The notes beneath the pieces were generated by a model, which worked only from the letters and a program-made list of their open reading frames with translations, did not search any database and was not told the DNA's origin. A program made the position numbers and the translations under genes. From Leptasterias polaris (lineage: Eukaryota; Echinodermata; Asteroidea; Forcipulatida; Asteriidae), in NCBI GenBank assembly GCA_037783415.1, contig JAZGTN010000009.1, positions 124,001 through 188,000 on the forward strand: 64,000 nt of DNA. Direction: 5' to 3'. Shown here piece after piece: positions 20,941-32,326 of this stretch; position 1 is the first letter of the stretch; each line of letters opens with the position of its first letter.

Positions 20941-23900
20941 GATTTACGGTTGAAATTTTGTACACGCTTTGTGGGATTTTTTTTTGAATTTTAAAATTGA
21001 TGTAACTGAAGAACTGAACAAGCCAGTGCTTTGTAAGTTTGCATGATTATTTTTCTTTATACCATCTCTGCAATGTGTAAGCAAGTCTGTGCGGTGCCTT
21101 CATCTTGATTTCTCATGTACCATTGTTTTAGAGAAATTACATGTAATCTTGTGTACATGTCAATGGTGCGAGCAAAGTCGCATAGATTAAATCATGTTAT
21201 TTCTGAAGTCGATTGTGTCTGCATCTTAGACTCCTCTCACACAGTCCTGATATTGTGCTGGACTAGTCTTGAACAAAATGGGTTGATCGACTAATGATTT
21301 CATTGTTTTTGACTGTTTTTCTATATTTTGTGATTTACGGTTGAAATTTTATACATGCTTTATGGGAATTTTGGGAATTTAGAAATTGATGTAACTTGAC
21401 AACTGAACAAGCAAGCGCCTTGACATTTAGCCTGATTATTTGTCATTATGCACTCTCTGCAATGTATTAATGGCAAATTTGTGTGGTGCCTCCATCTTGT
21501 TTTTTCATGTACCATTGTTTTAGAGAAATAACATGTAATCTTGTGTACATGTCAATGGTGCGAGCAAAGTCGCATAGATTAAATCATTTTATTTCTGAAG
21601 TCGATTGTGTCTGCATCTTAGACTCCTCTCACACAGTCCTGATATTGTGCTGGACTAGTCTTGAACAAAATGGGTTGATCGACTAATGATTTTATTGTTT
21701 TTGACTGTTTTTCTATATTTTGTGATTTACGGTTGAAATTTTATACATGCTTTATGGGAATTTATAAATTGTTGTAACTACAACTGAACAAGCCAGCGCA
21801 TTGAAATTTAGCCTGATTATTTTTTATTATGCACTCTCTGCAATGCATTAATGGCAAATTTGTGTGGTGCCTCCATCTTGTTTTCTCATGTACCCTTTTT
21901 GGGGCGAAATTATATGTAATCTTGTGTATTGTCAATGGTCGGAACAAAGTCACATAGAATAAGTCACGTTATTTTTGGAGTCGATTGTTTCTGCATCTTA
22001 GACTCCTCTCACACACTTCTGATGTTATGCTGGACTAGTCTTGAACAAAATGGGTTGATCGACTAATGATTTTATTGTTTTTGACTGTTTTTCTATATTT
22101 TGTGATTTACGGTTGAAATTTTATACATGCTTTATGGGAATTTATAAATTGTTGTAACTTGACAACTGAACAAGCCAGCGCATTGAAATTTAGCCTGATT
22201 ATTTTTTATTATGCACTCTCTGCAATGCATTAATGGCAAATTTGTGTGGTGCCTCCATCTTGTTTTTTCATGTACCATTGTTTTAGAGAAATAACATGTA
22301 ATCTTGTGTACATGTCAATGGTGCGAGCAAAGTCGCATAGATTAAATCATTTTATTTCTGAAGTCGATTGTGTCTGCATCTTAGACTCCTCTCACACAGT
22401 CCTGATATTGTGCTGGACTAGTCTTGAACAAAATGGGTTGATCGACTAATGATTTTATTGTTTTTGACTGTTTTTCTATATTTTGTGATTTACGGTTGAA
22501 ATTTTATACATGCTTTATGGGAATTTATAAATTGTTGTAACTTGACAACTGAACAAGCCAGCGCATTGAAATTTAGCCTGATTATTTTTTATTATGCACT
22601 CTCTGCAATGCATTAATGGCAAATTTGTGTGGTGCCTCCATCTTGTTTTTTCATGTACCATTGTTTTAGAGAAATAACATGTAATCTTGTGTACATGTCA
22701 ATGGTGCGAGCAAAGTCGCATAGATTAAATCATTTTATTTCTGAAGTCGATTGTGTCTGCATCTTAGACTCCTCTCACACAGTCCTGATATTGTGCTGGA
22801 CTAGTCTTGAACAAAATGGGTTGATCGACTAATGATTTCATTGTTTTTGACTGTTTTTCTATATTTTGTGATTTACGGTTGAAATTTTATACATGCTTTA
22901 TGGGAATTTTGGGAATTTAGAAATTGATGTAACTTGACAACTGAACAAGCAAGCGCCTTGACATTTAGCCTGATTATTTGTCATTATGCACTCTCTGCAA
23001 TGTATTAATTGCAAATTTGTGTGGTGCCTCCATCTTGTTTTCTCATGTACCCTTTTTGGGGCGAAATTATATGTAATCTTGTGTATTGTCAATGGTCGGA
23101 ACAAAGTCGCATAGAATAAGTCACGTTATTTTTGGAGTCGATTGTTTCTGCATCTTAGACTCCTCTCACACACTTCTGATGTTATGCTGGACTAGTCCTG
23201 AAAAAATTGGCTTGATCGATTAATGATTTTTTTATTTTTGACTGTTTTTCTATTTTTTGTGATTTACGGTTGAAATTTTGTACACGCTTTATGGGATTGT
23301 TTAGAATTTTAAAATAGATGTAACTGAAGAACTGCACAAGCCAGTGCTTTGTAATTTTGCATTATTATTTGTCTCTATACCATCTCTGCAATGTGTAAAT
23401 AGCAAGTCTGTGCGGTGCCTTCATCTTGATTTCTCATGTACCATTGTTTTAGAGAAATTATATGTAATCTTGTGTACATGTCAATATGGTTCGAGCAAAG
23501 TCGCATAATTATATTAAATCATTTTATTTCTGAAGTCGATTGTGTCTGCATCTTAGACTCCTCTCACACAGTCCTGATATTGTGCTGGACTAGTCTTGAA
23601 AAAAATGGGTTGATCGACTAATGATTTCATTGTTTTTGACTGTTTTTCTATATTTTGTGATTTACGGTTGAAATTTTATACATGCTTTATGGGAATTTTG
23701 GGAATTTAGAAATTGATGTAACTTGACAACTGAACAAGCAAGCGCCTTGACATTTAGCCTGATTATTTGTCATTATGCACTCTCTGCAATGTATTAATTG
23801 CAAATTTGTGTGGTGCCTTCATCTTGTTTTCTCATGTACCCTTTTTGGGGCGAAATTATATGTAATCTTGTGTATTGTCAATGGTCGGAACAAAGTCGCA

Positions 23901-25085
23901 TAGAATAAGTCACGTTATTTTTGGAGTCGATTGTTTCTGCATCTTAGACTCCTCTCACACACTTCTGATGTTATGCTGGACTAGTCCTGAAAAAAATGGC
24001 TTGATCGATTAATTATTTTTATTGTTTTTGACTGTTTTTCTATTGTTTGTGATTTACGGTTGAAATTTTGTACACGCTTTATGGGATTGTTTAGAATTTT
24101 AAAATAGATGTAACTGAAGAACTGCACAAGCCAGTGCTTTGTAATTTTGCATTATTATTTGTCTCTATACCATCTCTGCAATGTGTAAATAGCAAGTCTG
24201 TGCAGTGCCTTCATCTTGATTTCTCATGTACCATTGTTTTAACGAAATTACATGTACATGTAATCTTGTGTACATGTCAATGGTGGGAGCAAAGTCGCAT
24301 ATATTAAATCATTTTATTTCTGAAGTCGATTGTGTCTGCATCTTAGACTCCTCTCACACAGTCCTGATATTGTGCTGGACTAGTCTTGAACAAAATGGGT
24401 TGATCGACTAATGATTTCATTGTTTTTGACTGTTTTTCTATATTTTGTGATTTACGGTTGAAATTTTATACATGCTTTATGGGAATTTTGGGAATTTAGA
24501 AATTGATGTAACTTGACAACTGAACAAGCAAGCGCCTTGACATTTAGCCTGATTATTTGTCATTATGCACTCTCTGCAATGTATTAATTGCAAATTTGTG
24601 TGGTGCCTCCATCTTGTTTTCTCATGTACCCTTTTTGGGGCGAAATTATATGTAATCTTGTGTATTGTCAATGGTCGGAACAAAGTCGCATAGAATAAGT
24701 AACGTTATTTTTGGAGTCGATTGTTTCTGCATCTTAGACTCCTCTCACACACTTCTGATGTTATGCTGGACTAGTCCTGAAAAAATTGGCTTGATCGATT
24801 AATGATTTTTTTTATTTTTGACTGTTTTTCTATTTTTTGTGATTTACGGTTGAAATTTTGTACACGCTTTATGGGATTGTTTAGAATTTTAAAATAGATG
24901 TAACTGAAGAACTGCACAAGCCAGTGCTTTGTAATTTTGCATGATTATTTTTCTTTATACCATCTCTGCAATGTGTAAATGGCAAGTCTGTGCGGTGCCT
25001 TCATCTTTTTTTCTCATGCACCATTGTGTTAGAGAAATTACATGTAATCTTGTGTACAGGTCAATGGTGTGAGCAATGGGAATTT
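20941..25085. repeat. 380-398 bp satellite, 11 monomers with two subtypes
   Basis: Monomers begin with GATTTACGGTTGAAATTTT at 20941, 21332, 21724, 22104, 22487, 22870, 23261, 23659, 24051, 24449 and 24841. Subtype A has GTACCATTGTTTTAGAGAAAT and subtype B has GTACCCTTTTTGGGGCGAAAT. The order is A A B A A B A B A B A, so the right part is a ~790-bp AB dimer. Short open frames recur in A monomers simply because the sequence is conserved. They have no gene context. Confidence 0.95.
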
Positions 25086-25199
25086 TGAAATATTAAAATT
25101 GTCATCACTCAAGAACTATAAGTCCGATTTTGCTGTTCTTTTAGTATGTTGTTCATGCTATTAAACTAATTAAGAAATAAACAAAATGGGCCCGATCGG

Positions 25200-27650
25200 A
25201 CAATGTTTTAGCCTGATATAGCCTTTTTACTCAGGGTTTGACCCGATGAAAATATAGCCTTTTTTACTAACATTTTGCCCTGATAACTTCTTTACTGAGG
25301 GTCTTCCCTCTAATATTGCCTTTTTACCCAGGGTTTGCCCTGATGACGGCCTTTTTACAAAAGGTTTGCCCTGATAACATAGCCCTTTTTACTAAGAGTT
25401 TGCCCTGATAATTGATATTATAGCGTTTTTACTCAGAGTTTGGCCCTGATAACAGGCTATCTACTCAGAGTTTGCACTGATATAGCCTTTTTACACAGGG
25501 TTTGTCCTGATGAAGTAGCCTTTTTATTAAAATTTCGCCCTGATAACTTAGTCTTTACTGAGGGTTTGCCCTCTAATATTGCCTTATTACTCAGGGTCGG
25601 CCCCGATAATAACTTTGACATAGCCTTTTTACTAATGGTTTGCCCTGAACACAAGGGGGCGCCTTTTACTTCTTTAAACGTTAATAACTCCGCCCCCCGA
25701 TGTCCGATCGAGCTGAAATTTCTGGAGGGAGGTCCTGTGGTCCGCCCACCCCGCCCTGATTTTTAACAACTTTGACTACGGAATTTGAACTTTTGGACCA
25801 TTTCAGCAAAAAGGCCTTCCCGCACCCATAGCCATGTGCACTGCCCGGAAAGGCCGGAATGGGCAAAACTTGACGACGCCACTACTACTTTATCGGAGGC
25901 CCCGGAAGAGTTATTTCTGCGCAATCTGAGAGTCTTCGAAGTGTTCCGCCTGCAAAACGAAGATGGGTCGTCGGGGAAATTAGGGGGCAAAAATAGAAAA
26001 TCCTAGCCCTCGGGCAACTGACCCAGTCCGCCGGGGATGAAGGTCGCGAGGTCAGGGATCTCAGAGGTTATTTCCAAAGAGCTTGAGCTTCGAATTCCAT
26101 CTTAGGGTCAGAGTTCATTTTATGGCTCAGTGTTTGCCCTGATATAGCCTTTTTACACAGGGTTCGTCCTGATGAAGTAGCCTTTTTATTAAAATTTCGC
26201 CCTGATAACTTAGTCTTTACTGAGGGTTTGCCCTCTAATATGGCCTTATTACTCAGGGTCGGCCCCGATAATAACTTTGACATAGCCTTTTTACTAATGG
26301 TTTGCCCTGAACACAAGGGGGCGCCTTTTACTTCTTTAAACGTTAATAACTCCGCCCCCCGATGTCCGATGGAGCTGAAATTTCTGGAGGGAGGTCCTGT
26401 GGTCCGCCCACCCCGCCCTGATTTTTAACAACTTTGACTACGGAATTTGAACTTTTGGACCATTTCAGCAAAAAGGCCTTCCCGCACCCATAGCCATCTG
26501 CACTGCCCGGAAAGGCCGGAATGGGCAAAACTTGATGACGCCACTACTACGTCATCGGAGGCCCCGGAAGAGTTATTTCTGCGCAATCCGAGAGTCTTCG
26601 AAGGGTTCCGCCTGCAAAACGAAGATGAGTCGTCGGGGAAATTAGGGAGCCAAAATAGAAAATCCTAGCCCTCGGGCAACTGACCCAGTCCGCCGGGGAT
26701 GAAGGTCGCGAGGTCAGGGATCTCAGAGGTTATTTCCAAAGAGCTTGACCTTCGAATTCCATCTTAGGGTCAGAGATCGTTTTATGTCTCAGTGTTTGCC
26801 CTGATATAGCCTTTTTACACAGAGTTTGCCCTGATGAAGTAGCCTTTTTATTAAAATTTCGCCCTGATAACTTAGTCTTTACTGAGGGTTTGCCCTCTAA
26901 TATAGCCTTATTACTCAGGGTCGGCCCCGATAATAACTTTGACATAGCCTTTTTACTAATGGTTTGCCCTGAACACAAGGGGGCGCCTTTTACTTCTTTA
27001 AACGTTAATAACTCCGCCCCCCGATGTCCGATCGAGCTGAAATTTCTGGAGGGAGGTCCTCTGGTCCGCCCACCCCGCCCTGATTTTTAACAACTTTGAC
27101 TACGGAATTTGAACTTTTGGACCATTTCAGCAAAAAGACCTTCCCGCACCCACAGCCATCTGCACTGCCCGGAAAGGCCGGAATGGGCAAAACTTGATGA
27201 CGCCACTACTACGTCATCGGAGGCCCCGGAAGAGTTATTTCTGTGCAATCCGAGAGTCTTCGAAGGGTTCCGCCTGCACAACGAAGATGAGTCGTCGGGG
27301 AAATTAGGGGGCAAAAATAGAAAATCCTAGCCCTCGGGCAACTGACCCAGTCCGCCGGGGATGAAGTTCGCGAAGTCAGGGATCTCAGAGGTTATTTCCA
27401 AAGAGCTTGACCTTCGAATTCCATCTTAGGGTCAGAGTTCATTTTATGGCTCAGAGTTTGCCCTGATATAGCCTTTTTACACAGAGTTTGTCCTGATGAA
27501 GTAGCCTTTTTATTAAAATTTCGCCCTGATAACTTAGTCTTTACTGAGGGTTTGCCCTCTAATATTGCCTTGTTACCCAGGGTTTGCCCTGATGACATCC
27601 TTTTTACTAAAGGTTTGCCCTGATATTATAGCGTTCTTTTAACGGATTCT
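25200..27650. repeat. 660-bp compound tandem repeat (GC-rich module plus CCCTGA minisatellite), three copies
   Basis: GC-rich modules start at about 25677, 26338 and 27000 and end at about 26113, 26774 and 27435. Each is separated by ~225 bp of CCCTGA-type minisatellite. The module is the one found alone at 17780. A GATGACG ... CGTCATC inverted repeat occurs inside two of these copies and the 17780 copy, and is mutated in the first. Copies are a few per cent different. The 73-codon frame beginning at the TTG near 25785 (then 26447, 27109) is kept in all copies without an ATG. Confidence 0.95.
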
Positions 27651-27929
27651 AACGCAATCAAAGTTTAACTCCTTCCCTGGCGGATTAAGGATATGTCTAG
27701 CCTCCGAAAAGCTACTCATTATGTATGTAACCCTGCCCAAAATGTTTTACAAAAATATGTTTTATATGTATTTTTTCTGATTTCCTATTTCATTGCTTAA
27801 TGTGTTTATTTCACATGTGCATTTTCAATAGCAATGGCTGTGCTTTTTTTCCTCTAACCATGGTGACCCTTTGTTTACTTGTGGTTACCAGCCAGGCTAT
27901 TCAGCTGGTGTTTTAACTCCTGTTCTTTG
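27650..27929. other. short unique stretch
   Basis: A single GTCTAGCCTCCGAAAAGCTAC near 27695 matches the 108-bp minisatellite core at 30.4 kb. Otherwise this is AT-rich sequence with no supported gene. Confidence 0.4.
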
Positions 27930-28850
27930 ATAATAATAATAATAATAATAATAATATAACACTTGTATAGCGCAAACATATCCACCTAACAAGTAGGCGC
28001 TCAAGGCGCGACAATAAAGAACAATTACAGAATAAACAATAGGCCTAAACATGAAAATTTTAACTGTGCCGTTGTAGGCAAGTATCATGAGATGGGTTTT
28101 GAGGGAAGTTTTGAAGGAGCTGAGGGATGAAATAGAACGAATGTTGTAAGGAAGGCTGTTCCAAAGACGAGGGGAGGCAGTACGGAAAGATCTATCTCCC
28201 CAGGAGCGATAAGATCTTGGTTCGGTCAGAAGATGTTGACATGCTGAGCGAAGACCGGATCGACTGGAGTATTATGGCTTGATGAGTTCAGATAAATATG
28301 ACGGTGCGGTACCATGTGTTGAGCGGTAGGTTAAGATCATGAGTTTGTAAATGATTCTAAATTTGATTGGAAGCCAGTGAAGATTGCATAAAATTGAGGT
28401 AACATGTGAAGACCGTCGAGAGCGTGTAATTAGGCGTGCTGCTGTGTTTTGCTTTAATTGAAAACGGTCAAGTTGTTTTTGATGCATTCCATATAGAAGC
28501 GAGTTGCACTTGTCTCGACGAGAAGTGATGAAAGCATGAACGAGCTGGTTTGTTGCTTTTTGAGAAAGATATTTTCGGATCCTGCTTAAATTTCTAAGAT
28601 TGTTGGATGTGGATTGTACTACTTGGGAGATATGTTGATGAAGGGACATTGGTGAGTCAAATATAAAACCTAAATTACGGGCACGTTTGACAGGAGTAAT
28701 GTTAGAGTCACCGACAGTGATGTGATCAACATGAATTTTGTCGAGCTGTTTTTTTGACCCAATCAACATAAATTCTGTTTTTTCAGCATTCAGTTTAAGA
28801 TAATTAACTTCCGTCCAACTTTGATCTTCACCTACTCCACCCTTTGCCAT
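27930..28850 (-). mobile_element. 5'-truncated L2/CR1-like LINE fragment
   Basis: On the minus strand the fragment ends with GCGCTATACAAGTGTTAT followed by an (ATT)n tail, the same 3' architecture as the LINEs at 50.2 and 62.5 kb. The 5' boundary is near 28850. Confidence 0.85.
28272..28838 (-). pseudogene. LINE reverse transcriptase C-terminal fragment
   Basis: The reading frame runs S-W-T-E-V-N-Y-L-K-L-N-A-E-K-T-E-F-M, then N-L-G-F-I-F-D, C-N-S-L-L-Y-G-M and L-H-W-L-P-I-K-F-R-I, and ends E-L-I-K-P. This order follows the YADD box in L2/CR1-type reverse transcriptases and parallels the larger copy at 60.5 kb. The catalytic palm and the endonuclease are absent. Confidence 0.85.
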
Positions 28851-28854
28851 CGTT

Positions 28855-29320
28855 GTAGTTGGATGTGTCTCCGCACATGTCTCTGCGACTCTCCTTTCTT
28901 CAAGTGCTTGTCACATCAATTTCTTCAAGCATTCTCACATATCTGCAACTTTGAAGACAACTTATTCTTAAATGAATGTTGGCTCTCTATTTTAGGCTCA
29001 GACTACTGGACGAGGAAAACCACACACAGTAACACCGAACTGGTGCTTTGATGTCTTTCTGAGGCCATGATCTACACGTACATGTAGATGCCCAGACCGC
29101 CCATCCAGTACGTCTCAGACCAACCCTACGGATACCCGCAAGTATCAGATTTTATTTAAATCTAACCTTTGATGTCGGGTGCACCAACCACTTACTTCTA
29201 TACGATGTTCGTCCACTGAAGGATGGTCTACCGCCAGAGGACTGGATTCGGACTACGCGTCTAACAGAGATCTATTTTTATTTGGCGCCTTTTTCCGTCT
29301 GAGCTCATTTTTTGTATTAT
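28855..29320. other. unassigned sequence between two mobile elements
   Basis: The sequence is moderately GC-rich and non-repetitive in this window. No splice-bounded exon or domain was recognised. It could be the remains of an older element. Confidence 0.3.
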
Positions 29321-29324
29321 TTAA

Positions 29325-30098
29325 CCCTTAGCATGCCACCATTAGTTTGTACACACAAACCTGTGGCGCCGCATTTCCTGTGACACGCAGCAAGTAACAC
29401 AGGACAAAACCATTTTGCACAAATTACCTTGTGAGGACAGTGTTTTAGAGAAAAATCAAAAATAAAGATTTTATTCAGCATTGAACTCAATATCATGTAA
29501 CAAAAATCATGATTTTAGGCCCTAAGGTTAGAAAGATATGACGTTTCAAAACTACCTAGGCTCTCCGAAATACACCACGCATCTTATCGTTACGACCCAC
29601 TCGCTGTTGATTTTCAATGGGGGAATCGTCCGATTCGGACCCATCGATGTTGTTGGACTCAGCTTCTACATCGTGTACATGTACATTGTACATGTACATG
29701 TACATTACCATCGGTCGTACCTTCATCGTCATCGCTATAATCGTCGAGAAAAGACTCTTCTAAATCCCAATTTCCGGAGTCCAAATCATGAAAAATCTCC
29801 CGAAATGCAGCATGGGCATCCATTGTTGATGACTCTTTGTTATAACGCACAAACAAACTCGGATTTTTAACGGAGAATATAACAATTTCTTTTTATAAAA
29901 TGAAGCTGTGTATCGATGAGAAAGTGTTGTCCATGTATTCAACTGAATAAACTAACGTGTTGGGAAGGTCAGGGGTCAATAATTTCCCAAAATTCAGTGG
30001 GTTAAGATCGGTTATACTCGTGGGCGACTCCAGTCGCCGATGGCGCTGTGCGTGTGAAATGGGTTCGGCGACGCAAGTCGCCGATGGCATGCAAAGTG
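29325..30098 (-). mobile_element. non-autonomous piggyBac deletion derivative
   Basis: TTAA flanks both sides (29321-29324 and 30099-30102). The termini are CCCTTAGCATGCCA and, inverted on the right, CACTTTGCATGCCA, a piggyBac-type start. Inside, the minus strand encodes M-D-A-H-A-A-F-R-E-I-F-H-D-L-D (from about 29823) and an acidic F-L-D-D-Y-S-D-D-D-E segment like a piggyBac transposase N-terminus, ending at a stop. The catalytic core is deleted. An ATGTACATGTACATTGTACA palindrome lies at about 29680-29706. The family differs from the element at 10.6-12.7 kb. Confidence 0.85.
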
Positions 30099-30399
30099 TT
30101 AAATATTTCAGGATCCTGTTTATTGTAAAGTTTATATTCTGCGTTTCTTTTGATTGGTGATTTATTGTTAAAATAAATCAGAGTTTCTGTTTTTGTGCCT
30201 CAAATCTCAAATTCTCTAACTTTAAATTCTCTAACTTTGTTTTAATTTCAAAAAGGGAGTTGTAAATTATTTTCGGTTCCCGCTACTTTTGAAGGTGAAC
30301 CCAGGGTTACATGTACCATTTTCGAAACTGTTCCAGGTCTAGCCTCCGAAAAGCTACACATCTTGTCTCCGACAAGCTAGATTATGTACCATTTTCGAA

Positions 30400-32280
30400 A
30401 CTGTTCCTGACGGAATAGGGACAGGTCTCGCCTCCGAAAAGCTACAAGTCTCGCCTCCGACCGGCAAGATGTGTAGCCAGTCTGCGACCGTCCCTGACGG
30501 ATTAGGGATAGGTCTAGCTTCCAAAAGCTACAAGTCTCGCCTCCGACAGGCTAGATGTGTAGCACGTCTGCGACCGTCCCTGACGGATTAGGGATAGGTC
30601 TAGCCTCCAAAAGCTACAAGTCTCGCCTCCGACAGGCTAGATGTGTAGCACGTCTGCGACCGTCCCTGACGGATTAGGGATAGGTCTAGCCTCCAAAAGC
30701 TACAAGTCTCGCCTCCGACAGGCGAGATGTGTAGCACGTCTGCAACCGTCCCTGACGGATTAGGGATAGGTCTAGCCTCCAAAAGCTACAAGTCTCGCCT
30801 CCAAAAGCTACAAGTCTCGCCTCCGACAGGCTAGATGTGTAGCACGTCTGCAACCGTCCCTGACGGATTAGGGATAGGTCTAGCCTCCAAAAGCTACAAG
30901 TCTCGCCTCCAAAAGCTACAAGTCTCGCCTCCGACAGGCGAGATGTGTAGCACGTCTGCGACCGTCCCTGACGGATTAGGGATAGGTCTAGCCTCCAAAA
31001 GCTACAAGTCTCGACTCCAAAAGCTACAAGTCTCGCCTCCGACAGGCTAGATGTGTAGCACGTCTGCGACCGTCCCTGACGGATTAGGGATAGGTCTAGC
31101 CTCCAAAAGCTACAAGTCTCGCCTCCAAAAGCTACAAGTCTCGCCTCCGACAGGCGAGATGTGTAGCACGTCTGCGACCGTCCCTGACGGATTAGGGATA
31201 GGTCTAGCCTCCAAAAGCTACAAGTCTCGCCTCCAAAAGCTACAAGTCTCGCCTCCGACAGGCTAGATGTGTAGCACGTCTGCGACCGTCCCTGACGGAT
31301 TAGGGATAGGTCTAGCCTCCAAAAGCTACAAGTCTCGCCTCCAAAAGCTACAAGTCTCGCCTCCGACAGGCTAGATGTGTAGCACGTCTGCGACCGTCCC
31401 TGACGGATTAGGGATAGGTCTAGCCTCCAAAAGCTACAAGTCTCGCCTCCAAAAGCTACAAGTCTCGCCTCCGACAGGCGAGATGTGTAGCACGTCTGCG
31501 ACCGTCCCTGACGGATTAGGGATAGGTCTAGCCTCCAAAAGCTACAAGTCTCGCCTCCAAAAGCTACAAGTCTCGCCTCCGACAGGCTAGATGTGTAGCA
31601 CGTCTGCGACCGTCCCTGACGGATTAGGGACATGTAGCATCCAGAAAGCTACACGTCTCGCCTCCGACAGGCTAGATGTGTAGCACGTCCGCGACCGTCC
31701 CTGACGGATCAGGGACATGTAGCATCCAGAAAGCTACACGTCTAGCCTCCGAAAGCTACATCCGGCCTCGTGTTTTACAGACGGCTACACGTCTAGCCTC
31801 CGAAGGCTACATCTAGCCTCGTGTCTGACAGACGGCTACGCATCTAGCCTCCGAAGGCTACATCTAGCCTCGTGTCTGACAGACGGCTACACATCTCGCC
31901 TCCGACAGGCTAGATGTGTAGCACGTCTGCGACCGTCCCCGACGGATCGGGGACATGTAGCAGCCAGAAAGCTACACATCTAGCCTCCGAAGGCTACATC
32001 TGGCCTCGTGTCTGACAGACGGCTACACGTCTAGCCTCCGAAAGCTACATCTAGCCTCCGAAAGCTACATCTAGCCGTCCCCGAGTGGAACGGCTAGAAA
32101 TCTAGACCGAAAAACGGTCCAAGTCCGACTCCGGCAGCGAAAAGGCTAGAGAATCTAGCCTCCCTGACGTAAAACGGACAGGTTCGGCTAGACGGAAAAA
32201 TCCAAGGCTAGATCTCCCATTTTCCATGGTGAAAAGGCTAGAAAATCTAGCCTCCCTGACGTCTGACGGATAGGTTTTTT
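30400..32280. repeat. 108-bp minisatellite with TTAGGG core, degenerating to the right
   Basis: The regular part (about 30550-31640) has units with CGTCCCTGACGGATTAGGGA, TAGGTCTAGCCTCCAAAAGC and TACAAGTCTCGCCTCCGACA, ending GGCTAGATGTGTAGCACGTC. Some units lack or gain one 24-bp CTACAAGTCTCGCCTCCAAAAG subunit. From 31640 to 32280 the same words continue in diverged order. Since 108 is divisible by three, long repetitive open frames arise on both strands. I treat these as by-products. Confidence 0.95.
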
Positions 32281-32326
32281 GGCAACCCTGGGTCGAAACG
32301 GCCATCTCCCTCTGTAATCCGTTAGG

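Noticed and set aside
21483..24683. Recurring 60-68 codon frames in the 380-398 bp satellite
   Set aside because: They recur only because monomers are alike. Subtype B monomers break the frame and no start or splice signals are conserved.
30686..31633. 315-codon open frame on the minus strand with 36-residue repeats
   Set aside because: It arises because the 108-bp minisatellite unit is divisible by three. The plus strand is open for the same reason, and there is no domain or splice context.
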